64,000 nt of DNA from positions 1 through 64,000 of the forward strand of contig JAQGHU010000074.1 of the NCBI GenBank assembly GCA_028291515.1. The letters run 5' to 3'. Shown in pieces: positions 51,728-61,521 of the stretch (the stretch's first letter is position 1; every line of letters begins with the position of its first letter). The notes under the pieces were generated by a model. That model saw only the letters and a list, made by a program, of their open reading frames with translations, did not search any database and was not told the DNA's origin. This DNA is from Schlesneria sp. Its GTDB lineage: Bacteria; Planctomycetota; Planctomycetia; Planctomycetales; Planctomycetaceae. The position numbers and the translations under genes were made by a program.

Positions 51728-54700
51728 GCGACGTCGGCCGTCCTGAACGTGATACACAAAACCGGATCATCACTCTGTTCTGCGATGAGTTGAAGTATCG
51801 CTATCTGGGCGATTGGTCCGACCGCAGCGGCAACAGCAACCTTGAGGAAAATCTGCTCTCAGAATGGCTGACGAAGTCTGGTTACACACAGCCGCAGATC
51901 AGCGTTGCGCTTCACAAGCTCCGCATTGAGGCGGACAACCACAATCGTACACTCTACGGAAACAACCAGGCGGTCTACACGCTTCTCCGCTATGGAGTTC
52001 CCGTGAAGATCGAGGCGGGCAAGGTGACGGAAACCGTTCACCTCATCGACTGGAAAACTCCCGGCAATAACGACTTTGCCATCACTGAGGAGGTAACGCT
52101 CCATGGGAATCTCGAACGCCGTCCGGACATCGTGCTTTACGTCAATGGTATCGCCATTGGCGTGCTGGAGCTGAAGAACAGCCGCGTAAGTATCGGCGAC
52201 GGCATCCGCCAGAACCTCTCAAACCAGCAACCCGAATTCAATTCGTGGTTTTTCAGCACGATCCAATTCATTTTTGCTGGCAACGATTCCGAAGGTCTCC
52301 AATACGGAACGATCGGCACGGCGGAGAAGTATTTCCTCAAATGGAAAGAGGACGAAGAGGATAACACTCGGTTCAAGCTGGACAAGTACCTGCTCAAGAT
52401 TTGTGAGAAGAACCGGCTCATCGAGCTGATGCACGATTTTATACTCTTCGACAGCGGGGTGAAGAAACTGCCGCGTGTCCATCAGTATTTCGGTATCAAG
52501 GCTGCACAGGAACAGGTTCGCCAAAAGAAGGGTGGTATCATTTGGCACACTCAGGGAAGTGGCAAAAGCATTGTCATGGTGTTGCTCGCCAAATGGATTC
52601 TGGAGAACAATCCGAACGCCCGTGTCGCCATCATCACCGATCGCGATGAACTTGATAAGCAAATCGAGCGTGTATTCACCGAGGTGGGTGAAACAATCAA
52701 GCGAACGAGCAGCGGACGCGATCTGATGGGCCAACTCGGCCAAGCCAAGCCACGATTGCTCTGTTCGCTGGTGCATAAATTCGGCCGAAAGGACGTGGAC
52801 GATTTTGAGGCCTTCATCAAAGAGATTGAAGCCCAACCGAGTCCAACCGTCGGCGAGGTGTTCGTGTTCGTGGACGAATGCCACCGAACACAAACCGGCA
52901 AACTTCATCGCGTAATGAAGGCCATGATGCCAAACGCGGTGTTCATCGGCTTCACGGGGACGCCACTGCTGAAGAAAGACAAAGCCACGAGCATGGAAGT
53001 CTTTGGCGGATATATCCATACATACAAGTTCAGCGAGGCGGTGGAAGACGAGGTCGTGCTCGACCTCGTCTATGAAGCGAGGGACATTGACCAGCGGCTC
53101 GGTTCCGAAGACAAGATCGACGCATGGTTCGATGCAAAGACCAAAGGTCTCAACGACTGGCAGAAGGAGGAGTTGAAGCACAAGTGGGGCACGATGCAGA
53201 CTGTGCTTAGTTCCCGCTCGCGTATGGACCGTGTGGTCGCAGACATCGTATTCGACTTCAGCGTGAAGCCCCGTCTTTCCAGCGAACGCGGTAACGCGAT
53301 CCTCGTGGCTTCGAGCATTTATGAGGCTTGCAAGTATTTTTCTCTGTTTCAGAAAACGCCGTTCAAAGGCAAGTGCGCCGTGGTCACTTCGTACAACCCG
53401 TTGACGAAGGACGTGACCAAGGAGGAAGTGGGCGCAAATACGGAAACCGATAAGCAATTCATCTTCAACATTTACACAGACTTGCTGAAAGACGTGGAAG
53501 CTAAGCCAAACATGACCAAGACCGAGACCTACGAGGAGAATGCCAAAGCATTGTTCACGAAGGAACCGGCTAACATGAAGCTCCTGGTGGTAGTGGATAA
53601 ACTGCTCACCGGCTTTGACGCGCCGCCTTGTTCCTATCTTTACATCGACAAGTCGATGCAGGATCACGGCCTGTTTCAAGCCATCTGCCGAACGAACCGG
53701 CTCGATGGAGAAGACAAAGACTTCGGTTACATCGTTGACTACAAAGACCTGTTCAAGAAGGTCGAGAACGCGATTGCCGTTTACACGTCCGAACTCGACA
53801 ACAGCACAGGCGGAGCAAGCCCTGACGTACTTTTGCAGGATCGATTGAAGAAGGGCAAGGAACGTCTCGACACCGCAATCGAGGCGCTTGTCCTGCTTTG
53901 TGAGCCGGTCAAACCGCCACAAGGCGAACTTGAACACATCCACTATTTCTGCGGCAACACCGAAATCGCTTCCGACCTGAAGGACCGCGAGCCGCAGCGG
54001 GCCGCACTCTACAAGGCAACCGTGGCCCTCGTGCGAGCCTATGCGAACATTGCGGACGAATTGGAACCGGCTGGTTACAGCACTTCGGATGTTGCACGAA
54101 TCAAACAGCAACTCGAACATTTCCTGAATGTCCGAGAGATCATCCGCAAGGCCAGCGGCGAGACGCTCGACCTGAAAGCCTACGAGGCTGACATGCGGCA
54201 TCTCATTGACACCTACATCGAGGCGGATGAACCGCGCAAGATTTCGCCGTTCGATAACATGGGCCTGTTGGATTTGATCGTGAAGACCGGCATCGCGAAT
54301 GCCATCGCCATGCAGCTTGGCGGAATGAAAGGCAACAAGAGCGCCATCGCAGAGACGATTGAAAACAATGTCCGAAAGAAAATCATCAAGGAGCACCTGA
54401 ACGATCCCGCGTTCTACGACACGATGTCCAAATTGCTCGACGAGATCATCACTGCGAGGAAGGCCAAGGCCATCGAGTATGAGGAATACCTCAAACGCAT
54501 CGCGGAACTGGCGAAGAAAGTCGACGTGGGACAAGCGGAAGGGACGCCCGAAACTCTCGATACGCCGGGTAAGCGAGCCCTTTACAACAATCTTGGGCCA
54601 AGCGAAGACATGGCGATACGGATCGATGACGCGGTTAAGCAGGTACGCCCCGATGGGTGGCGCGGAGTCCAGGCTCGTGAACAAGTCATCAAGGCGGCGC

Positions 54701-54774
54701 TCTACGGCGTGCTCCATGATATCGCGGAAGTGGAGAGAATCTTTCTCATCATCAAAGCACAGGCAGAATACTGA
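51724..54774 (+). CDS. hsdR: Type I restriction endonuclease subunit HsdR
   Basis: This 1016-aa translocase-nuclease has an N-terminal PD-(D/E)xK nuclease visible as RRPDIVLYVNGIAIGVLELK (Asp about 135, ELK about 148-150). A superfamily 2 motor follows with Walker A QGSGKS (about 277-283), VFVDECHRTQ (DECH, Asp about 383) and FTGTPL. Later the Q-x3-R-x-NR type motif AICRTNR appears, then a helical C-terminus that contacts HsdM. Length and order are usual. It ends one nucleotide into the next gene (TGATG). Confidence 0.95.
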   Translation: MSDVGRPERDTQNRIITLFCDELKYRYLGDWSDRSGNSNLEENLLSEWLTKSGYTQPQISVALHKLRIEADNHNRTLYGNNQAVYTLLRYGVPVKIEAGKVTETVHLIDWKTPGNNDFAITEEVTLHGNLERRPDIVLYVNGIAIGVLELKNSRVSIGDGIRQNLSNQQPEFNSWFFSTIQFIFAGNDSEGLQYGTIGTAEKYFLKWKEDEEDNTRFKLDKYLLKICEKNRLIELMHDFILFDSGVKKLPRVHQYFGIKAAQEQVRQKKGGIIWHTQGSGKSIVMVLLAKWILENNPNARVAIITDRDELDKQIERVFTEVGETIKRTSSGRDLMGQLGQAKPRLLCSLVHKFGRKDVDDFEAFIKEIEAQPSPTVGEVFVFVDECHRTQTGKLHRVMKAMMPNAVFIGFTGTPLLKKDKATSMEVFGGYIHTYKFSEAVEDEVVLDLVYEARDIDQRLGSEDKIDAWFDAKTKGLNDWQKEELKHKWGTMQTVLSSRSRMDRVVADIVFDFSVKPRLSSERGNAILVASSIYEACKYFSLFQKTPFKGKCAVVTSYNPLTKDVTKEEVGANTETDKQFIFNIYTDLLKDVEAKPNMTKTETYEENAKALFTKEPANMKLLVVVDKLLTGFDAPPCSYLYIDKSMQDHGLFQAICRTNRLDGEDKDFGYIVDYKDLFKKVENAIAVYTSELDNSTGGASPDVLLQDRLKKGKERLDTAIEALVLLCEPVKPPQGELEHIHYFCGNTEIASDLKDREPQRAALYKATVALVRAYANIADELEPAGYSTSDVARIKQQLEHFLNVREIIRKASGETLDLKAYEADMRHLIDTYIEADEPRKISPFDNMGLLDLIVKTGIANAIAMQLGGMKGNKSAIAETIENNVRKKIIKEHLNDPAFYDTMSKLLDEIITARKAKAIEYEEYLKRIAELAKKVDVGQAEGTPETLDTPGKRALYNNLGPSEDMAIRIDDAVKQVRPDGWRGVQAREQVIKAALYGVLHDIAEVERIFLIIKAQAEY

Positions 54775-55490
54775 TGAGTACAACCATTCAGCTTGGAGAC
54801 ATCGCCGTCGATGTGGTTCTCAAGAACATCAAGAACATTCACTTGAGCGTCTATCCACCTGCTGGCAAAGTGCGCATTTCGGCACCCACGCGAATGAGGA
54901 TTGACACCATTCGTCTGTATGCCATTTCGAAGCTCGACTGGATTAAGCAACAGCAACGAAAACTGCGTGAGCAAGAACGTGAGACTCCCCGAGAGTTCCT
55001 CGACCGCGAAAGCCATTACGTTTGGGGAAAGCGTTACCTGTTGGTTTTGGTCGAGAAAGAGGCAGCGCCAGAGCTTGAGCTGAAACACGACAAAATCCTT
55101 CTCACCGCTCGTCCCGGCGCGAATGAGGAAAAGAAGCAAGAGATTCTTGAGGCGTGGTATCGCGACCAACTTAAAGCTGCCGTCCCGCCCTTGATCACCA
55201 AATGGGAACCGCTCCTCGGCGTGAACGTTGCCGGGTTTCTAGTGCGAACGATGAAAACAAAGTGGGGCTCTTGCAGCCCTGGGATCGGGACGATCCGCCT
55301 CAATACGGAGTTAGCCAAAAAGCCGCCTGAATGCTTGGAATACATTGTCGTTCACGAAATGATCCACCTGCTTGAACCCACCCACAACAGTCGTTTCGTG
55401 AGTTTGATGGACAAGTACATGCCCAAATGGCAGTTTCATCGGGACGCACTCAACCGTCTTCCGATCCGGCATGAGCAATGGGAATACTGA
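54774..55490 (+). CDS. YgjP/SprT-like zinc metallopeptidase (type I operon companion)
   Basis: This 238-aa M48-like protein of the YgjP (DUF45) family has a late zinc motif HEMIHLLEPTHNSRF (HExxH with a His nine residues on) and the preceding TKWGSCSPGIGTIRLN typical of this family. Members commonly follow hsdR in type I operons. The role is unknown; turnover of restriction subunits or of DNA-protein complexes has been proposed by analogy with SprT. The start overlaps the hsdR stop by 1 nt, the end of this tightly packed operon. Confidence 0.9.
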   Translation: MSTTIQLGDIAVDVVLKNIKNIHLSVYPPAGKVRISAPTRMRIDTIRLYAISKLDWIKQQQRKLREQERETPREFLDRESHYVWGKRYLLVLVEKEAAPELELKHDKILLTARPGANEEKKQEILEAWYRDQLKAAVPPLITKWEPLLGVNVAGFLVRTMKTKWGSCSPGIGTIRLNTELAKKPPECLEYIVVHEMIHLLEPTHNSRFVSLMDKYMPKWQFHRDALNRLPIRHEQWEY

Positions 55491-55650
55491 AGAAACGCTG
55501 TTCTCACGAAGAAAGCTATCCCAGCATCGGGAAGGTGAAGTGGCTCAAGTCTACGTCCCAGAAGCGATAACGGATCAGGATGAGGGAATTTGAAGCCGCC
55601 GTTTTCGATGTCGAAGCCCGAGTTGCAAACAATATTTGAAGGTCAAGGTG

Positions 55651-58338
55651 ATGATTCAGCCAACGCAACTCCTCATTCGACTTACCCCAGGAACGCTGAG
55701 GTCGCCGCTTGGCGTGCCTAGGATCAACGAGCTTCGCGGCGGTCCCGACACACTGCTTCGCTGGCTCGAAACGCAGTTGGGACTTCCAGTCCCCGACATC
55801 CATCGATCAAGCTGCGTGACGGAATATGCGGCGGCGCTGGACTCCATCGTTGATTCCACAATTTCTGATAGCATGAAGACAGATCGCTGGGCGACCGCAT
55901 CCGAATTGCTTTCCCGGCGCGACGAGCTATTGATTTCCGGCTGGGATCAATCTGATTCTGACTCTCTTCCAGAAGTGGTGCGGGATCTGGCACGTGCCGC
56001 AAAGGAGCGGGTCTATGTATTTCCCTCTATTGCCGATCGACTCCAGCGCGTTTTGCTGGCACTGAATACCGGGCAACAGCTTCCGGCTCACCAGTGCGTT
56101 CTCCTTGATCCGATTGAGGTCTGGCCTTTACGCTGGCAAGACGTTCTCGCAAGACTTTCCACTGCCCCTGCAGGGCAAGCATCACCAGCGTCGCGAAAGG
56201 AAACTTCGCTGAATATCGCTCAACGCGTTGTCCTTGGCGGTGATATTCATGAAATTACGCAGGATGAGAGTTTTCGTTATGTCCATACGCTCAGCCAATC
56301 TGCAGCTATAGAATTCATTGCCGCAACGCTGGCAAACGATGCCAGCGAATTGCCGAGAACCGTCATCGTCTGTGAAAATGATTTTCTGGCACTGCAACTT
56401 GACGCATGTCTCAGCCGCGTCGGCTTGCCAACGATGGGTGCAACAGCATATTCCAAGGCACATCCGGCACTTCAGGTTTTGCCTCTTACCCTAGCCTTGT
56501 GTTGGGAGCCAGTGAACCCGCAGGCTCTGCTCGATTTTCTCACCCTGCCGATTTCGCCAATCCCGCGACGCGCAGCATCGAAGCTCGCCAACGCACTGGC
56601 CAAGCAACCGGGACTGGGCAGCGACAGTTGGGAGACAGCTCTGCAGGAATTATGTTCTGCAGACAGTGACAATGATGGCAAGCTCAGAGAACGCCTCAAT
56701 TCCTGGTTGTTTTGCGAACGCACCGGTTTGGGCGGAGCCATCGCATCGCGACTGATCCGTTCTCGCTGCGGCACTGTTGCGCAATGGGCATCCGGCCGAG
56801 CGGTTGCGATGGCAAAGGAAGCGCAACCAAATCTTCCGCTGATTCAAGCATTACAGGTAGCTGCTGGCCAAGCGTCGTTGCTTGGCGAGTTGGCTGAAAC
56901 TCAAGGTGCACATTTAACGGAACCACAGTTGGGGCGATTGCTTGAAGAGGCACTCGGCAGCGGTGTCGAGACCAAGGGTTTTATTGAGGCCGACGGAGGT
57001 CCCACCCGCGTCCGATCACTTGCGGAGATTGATCACCCATGCCATCGCTTGATCTGGTTGGGAGTAGGTACAGCTGACGCTACGCCCTCACGTTGGTCGG
57101 CCGACCAGCTTGCAATGTTGCAATCCGCCGGAGTAGATATCGATGATGGCAGCAAGACGCTTACCTCGCTTCGCTCAGCTGAAGCGAACGGCATTTGTCA
57201 GGTGGAGGACTCGCTTCTGGCGGTGCTGCTGCCACAAGACATTGAAAAGAGATGGCATCCGATCTGGTTGGCGATTCGTGGATTGCTTTCCAATCGCGAC
57301 CATGAAAATCCGCTAGTCCTCGAAAGCCTCATCAGCCAAGGCAATGTGACAGCACTGTCACCGTTTATTCTTCCCATTCAAGTCACGGAAATCCAGCCGC
57401 CACAAGGCCATCGACCACTGTGGGAAGTTCCCAAAGAGTTGCTTTGCGACCGGGATAGTGCATCCGCTACTGAATTGGAGGATCGGCTCGCCTGCCCGCT
57501 GAAGTGGGTGCTGAACTATCAGGCACAGCTTCGTTCAAGTCCGATTGCTCGCCTGCCCGCCGATTTTCAACTTAAGGGGAGTTTCTGTCACAGTGTTCTC
57601 GAACGCGTTTTCGATTGCGGTAGCGATCTTCCCCCAGTGAACACCGCGATTGAAAGGGTGCTTGAAGTCTTTGACCATCGAATTGCCTTAGACGCCGCTC
57701 CCCTTGCTCAGCCCGACAGATATCTGGAACGACAGAAGCTTCGCACTGAGCTCGAACATGCAACGCGAGTACTCATAGGTACGCTGGCAAGCGGCGGGTA
57801 CCGGATCAAAGGCATTGAGGTGGACGTATCAGGCGAGGCCTTTGGCAAGCCGTTGGCAGGATCGATCGATTGCCTTGCAGAGCGGGACGGTTGTGAAGAA
57901 GTGATCATCGACTTCAAGTATGGCGGAAGGTCGAAGTATTACTCGAAAATCGAAGATGGAAAAGCCGTACAGCTCGCAACCTACGCATACGGTCGATTCA
58001 CATCCAGCGGAAGATTCCCGGCGATTGCATACCTTATTCTTTCTGACGGATTGCTCTACACACCATCAGGCAGTCCGATTGCAGGTGACGGTGATCGTTC
58101 TGTGATTGACGGACCCGCGATTCAGGACGTCTGGAATTCGTTTGCCCATGCAATTGAAAATGCTGACGACTGGCTCACCGGAGACGCACCGATTCCTGCG
58201 CGGCCATTGCTCAGCCCAGAGAATTGGCCAACGGGAGCGAACATGGTCCTTGAGACAAGCCTGAAAACGAACGACATCCAGCCTGTGTGTAAATATTGCC
58301 AATACAAAAACATTTGCGGCCTGCAGGAGACGACATGA
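55651..58338 (+). CDS. AddB-like PD-(D/E)xK nuclease with iron-sulfur cysteines
   Basis: This 895-aa protein resembles the AddB/RexB subunit of AddAB helicase-nucleases. The N-terminal two thirds look like a degenerate helicase without a Walker A motif. The C-terminal nuclease has FCHSVLERVF (motif His), GSIDCLAE (Asp) and IIDFKYGG (D-x-K). The four Fe-S cysteines are in the AddB pattern: Cys615 (LACPLKW), then Cys880, Cys883 and Cys889 (CKYCQYKNIC). ATG 55651 is chosen; an upstream start at 55636 adds five residues. Its stop overlaps the next gene by 4 nt. The context in a defence island suggests antiphage use rather than housekeeping recombination. Confidence 0.82.
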   Translation: MIQPTQLLIRLTPGTLRSPLGVPRINELRGGPDTLLRWLETQLGLPVPDIHRSSCVTEYAAALDSIVDSTISDSMKTDRWATASELLSRRDELLISGWDQSDSDSLPEVVRDLARAAKERVYVFPSIADRLQRVLLALNTGQQLPAHQCVLLDPIEVWPLRWQDVLARLSTAPAGQASPASRKETSLNIAQRVVLGGDIHEITQDESFRYVHTLSQSAAIEFIAATLANDASELPRTVIVCENDFLALQLDACLSRVGLPTMGATAYSKAHPALQVLPLTLALCWEPVNPQALLDFLTLPISPIPRRAASKLANALAKQPGLGSDSWETALQELCSADSDNDGKLRERLNSWLFCERTGLGGAIASRLIRSRCGTVAQWASGRAVAMAKEAQPNLPLIQALQVAAGQASLLGELAETQGAHLTEPQLGRLLEEALGSGVETKGFIEADGGPTRVRSLAEIDHPCHRLIWLGVGTADATPSRWSADQLAMLQSAGVDIDDGSKTLTSLRSAEANGICQVEDSLLAVLLPQDIEKRWHPIWLAIRGLLSNRDHENPLVLESLISQGNVTALSPFILPIQVTEIQPPQGHRPLWEVPKELLCDRDSASATELEDRLACPLKWVLNYQAQLRSSPIARLPADFQLKGSFCHSVLERVFDCGSDLPPVNTAIERVLEVFDHRIALDAAPLAQPDRYLERQKLRTELEHATRVLIGTLASGGYRIKGIEVDVSGEAFGKPLAGSIDCLAERDGCEEVIIDFKYGGRSKYYSKIEDGKAVQLATYAYGRFTSSGRFPAIAYLILSDGLLYTPSGSPIAGDGDRSVIDGPAIQDVWNSFAHAIENADDWLTGDAPIPARPLLSPENWPTGANMVLETSLKTNDIQPVCKYCQYKNICGLQETT

Positions 58339-61300
58339 AACATTCGCTCGAAGTCGTCCGCGCTGGCGCGGGATCAGGTAAAACCACCGATCTTTGTCAA
58401 ACTGTGGCAGACGCGGTTGCCAACGGGTTGGACCCGGCTCGTATTCTGGCCACCACGTTTACCAAAAAGGCTGCTGCTGAGTTAAAGGGGCGCATCCAGG
58501 CCAAGCTACTGTCCGGCGACGGCGGACGCGCCGCCGCTCGTCGCCATGCGGACCGATTGGAATTGGCGGCCATTGGTACTGTTCACAGTGTAGCCCTTCA
58601 ACTCCTTGCTCGTTACGCCATCGAGCTGGGTCTCTCGCCCCGACTTGAAGTTATTACGGAACATGGAAGTGATCGAGCGCTTCGCGACCTGCTCGGCGCA
58701 ATTCCCCTTGATCGTTGGCAATTATTGGCCGATCACGCAGAGCGACTTGGTATCACCGACTTTGACAAGAAGAGTCTTGCCCTGCTTGCCGCCAAGCGTG
58801 GCAATCGCATCTCCGATGCCGGATTCCGCGACCAAATGGCAGCAAGCGCCGAGCGTGTGTGCCAGCTACTCGCACTCCAAGGTGTCACAGAGACAGACAC
58901 CCCAGCAGATTTGTTGGTCGAGCTCGCAAAAGAAGCGTTGGAAAAAATTAATACGCTGACGAATGATACCTACAAAAACACGAAAACGGCGAAGCAGGAT
59001 CTGAGGCGACTCCAATCAAGGAGCCTTCCATTATGGGGAAAATACCTGGAAGCAGCAAACATCAGCGCAAGCAAGAAATCAGGCGCCGACACGATGCTAG
59101 ATGCATTGCGAATTCATGCTTCCAGTGTTGGGAATAACCCACGTTTGCATTCCGACATTCGCACGTTTGCATCGTTACTTACAGAGGAGACGCTTCGCCT
59201 GGAATCGCAATACATCGCGTATAAAGCCGAACGCGGACTGGTTGACTTCACAGACCTTGAGACCCTGCTGCTTGATTTGCTGGAAACGAAAGAGCTCGCG
59301 CCTCGCTTGGCCAAGGATTTTGATCTTGTGCTTGTCGATGAATTTCAGGACACAAATCCTTTGCAATTGGCCATATTCCAACGTCTTCGAGCGTTCGTAT
59401 CACGCAACCGCTGGGTTGGAGATCCGAAGCAAGCGATTTACGGTTTTCGCGACACTGACCCGCAACTGGTAAACGACATTTGGGACCGCGCACCACAGGA
59501 ATGCCGCACAAAGTTGCCAAACAACCACCGCAGCCAGAAAGGGCTGGTTCAGGTTGTTGGGACGCTGTTTGCCTCCGCGTTTGGAGACGACGCACAACAG
59601 GTTCCGCAACAGGCAGCTATTCCACGAGGCGTCGAGCGATGGATTTATGATTCAACAAACCAACAAGACGACGCAACCGCACTCGCATGCGGAATCTCAG
59701 AACTTCATGCGGAGGGTATTCGCTTCGGTGACATTGCCGTTCTTGAGCGAGCAAATCGCTCTCTTCGTGCGCTTGCCAGTGCGCTTGATTCACTCAGAAT
59801 TCCGTATTTAATTGAAAACCCCGGCCTGTTTTCGTCTCGCGAAGGAGCAATGCTTCTGGCCGGGTTACGCCTCGTCGCCGACCGAAGCGATTCTCTGGCT
59901 GCAGCAACAGTCATGCATCTATTGGCCGATCCATCTCAAGCCACGCCACAGTGGATCACAGATCGACTGACAGCCTTACGCGCAGACGATCACCAGAATG
60001 ATGATACAGATGAATCCGGGCATGATGTCACACGACATATCCCGTGGGAATCCGATCCGATTCTTGCGCGCCTCGAACATATTGATCGAACCCTCTTGTC
60101 GCCGTCCCTGCTCGCCCAAGTCGTAATTGAAGCGTTGGAGTTACCCAGACTTCTCCAGAAATGGGGGGACCCCGCGCGTCGATGCTCAAATCTCGATTCT
60201 GCCTTAAGTCACGCCAACAATTACGAAGAGCTTGCATTTAGTAGTGGAAAAGCCGCCACGCTCAGCGGATTGATATTGCACCTTGAAGAACTCGCTACCG
60301 AAGCGAAGGACATGCGATACACCTCGCAGGGGCATGATGCGGTAACGTTGATGACCTATCACGGGGCGAAGGGACTTGAATGGCCAGTCGTCGTGTTGAG
60401 TGGCCTCAATTCAGGTCGCGCCCCATACATGTGGTCCCCCGTTGTCACAGGGTCTGCGATCACTGAAGAAGAACCGCTTGCAGGGCGTACATTGCGATGC
60501 TGGACATGGCCATTCGGGATGACGGACGGAGACTTTCCGAAGTTGCGAACTGGAAGCAATCTTGAAACAGACGCCCTTCAGTCACCAGAGGGAGCTGAGC
60601 GGTCGCAGCGAGAAACCAATGAAAATCTGCGTCTTCTATATGTAGGCTGTACGCGTGCCAAGCAGAAACTCGTCTTCGCTCACCGCGCCGGTGCGTATGG
60701 GTGGCTGAATCAACTCGCCGACGTAGATATCCTCTTCGATCCGAATCGTGGCGTTGGCGAATATGAACTCCACGGCATCGACACCACCTTCGTTATCAGG
60801 CATCTGAATGCTGGTATGGCGGCAAACTCAATGCTCCCGCAACGACTGCAGGAGCTGTGGATTGCCTGCGGGCCAAGCGGTAACGCTGCGGATGCGCGGC
60901 AGCGGATTCATTCTCCAAGCAAGGTTGAAACGGCCACCGACAAGCATCCTTTCGAGATTACAGTATTGCCCGGCCAATCCTACTTTCCGACGGGCATTGA
61001 CGAATCACAATACTCGGCCATCGGTGATGCAGTACACAGTTACATGGCAGCACTTCCTTCAATGCAGTCGCTCACAGAAACCGAGAAGAATCGTATCGCT
61101 GAACGGTGTCTCTCGGCCTATTCGATGACCGGAATTATCCCGCCATCCGTACTTGTATCATCAGGCGAACGCTTTTGTCGTTGGGTCGACTCTACTTATC
61201 CAGCAGCACAATGGCATGTAGAGTTCTCCGTCAGCGGTCCGCGTTCAGAAGGCGGAGATTGGGCTGGCACAATTGATCTTGCACTTCAGTTACCAACCGG

Positions 61301-61481
61301 CGAGGTCGTCATTGTTGACCACAAAAGTGCGCCGATCCGAAGAGATTATTGTGCAGCTAAGGCCGCCTCTTTCTCCGCCCAGCTAGATGCATATCGCGAA
61401 ATCATGATCGGTTCAGGCGCTCCCGTCGCATCTTGCTGGATTCACTTCCCCTTCGCGGGCGTCGTCGCGAAGCAGAACTGA
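58335..61481 (+). CDS. AddA-like UvrD/Rep helicase with C-terminal nuclease
   Basis: This 1048-aa protein has an SF1 helicase core: Walker A GAGSGKTT (about 11-18), TTFTKKAAAELKGRI, DEFQDTNPLQ (about 334), GDPKQAIYGFRD, TYHGAKGLEW and YVGCTRAKQKL. It ends with a RecB-type nuclease with GDAVHSYM, GTIDLAL (Asp about 981), VIVDHKSAP (D-x-K, about 994-996) and QLDAYREI. This is the AddA layout; with the preceding gene (ATGA overlap) it should form a two-nuclease complex that degrades linear DNA ends. The next gene follows after 40 nt. Confidence 0.88.
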   Translation: MKHSLEVVRAGAGSGKTTDLCQTVADAVANGLDPARILATTFTKKAAAELKGRIQAKLLSGDGGRAAARRHADRLELAAIGTVHSVALQLLARYAIELGLSPRLEVITEHGSDRALRDLLGAIPLDRWQLLADHAERLGITDFDKKSLALLAAKRGNRISDAGFRDQMAASAERVCQLLALQGVTETDTPADLLVELAKEALEKINTLTNDTYKNTKTAKQDLRRLQSRSLPLWGKYLEAANISASKKSGADTMLDALRIHASSVGNNPRLHSDIRTFASLLTEETLRLESQYIAYKAERGLVDFTDLETLLLDLLETKELAPRLAKDFDLVLVDEFQDTNPLQLAIFQRLRAFVSRNRWVGDPKQAIYGFRDTDPQLVNDIWDRAPQECRTKLPNNHRSQKGLVQVVGTLFASAFGDDAQQVPQQAAIPRGVERWIYDSTNQQDDATALACGISELHAEGIRFGDIAVLERANRSLRALASALDSLRIPYLIENPGLFSSREGAMLLAGLRLVADRSDSLAAATVMHLLADPSQATPQWITDRLTALRADDHQNDDTDESGHDVTRHIPWESDPILARLEHIDRTLLSPSLLAQVVIEALELPRLLQKWGDPARRCSNLDSALSHANNYEELAFSSGKAATLSGLILHLEELATEAKDMRYTSQGHDAVTLMTYHGAKGLEWPVVVLSGLNSGRAPYMWSPVVTGSAITEEEPLAGRTLRCWTWPFGMTDGDFPKLRTGSNLETDALQSPEGAERSQRETNENLRLLYVGCTRAKQKLVFAHRAGAYGWLNQLADVDILFDPNRGVGEYELHGIDTTFVIRHLNAGMAANSMLPQRLQELWIACGPSGNAADARQRIHSPSKVETATDKHPFEITVLPGQSYFPTGIDESQYSAIGDAVHSYMAALPSMQSLTETEKNRIAERCLSAYSMTGIIPPSVLVSSGERFCRWVDSTYPAAQWHVEFSVSGPRSEGGDWAGTIDLALQLPTGEVVIVDHKSAPIRRDYCAAKAASFSAQLDAYREIMIGSGAPVASCWIHFPFAGVVAKQN

Positions 61482-61521
61482 CATCACTATTCGAATTTGA
61501 CACTTAACAGAAAGAACACGT

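Noticed and set aside
52219-54783. A very long minus-strand frame (854 residues) opposite hsdR
   Set aside because: It mirrors hsdR codon structure, has no recognisable family, and the plus strand has clear HsdR motifs. It is an antisense shadow of a GC-skewed gene.
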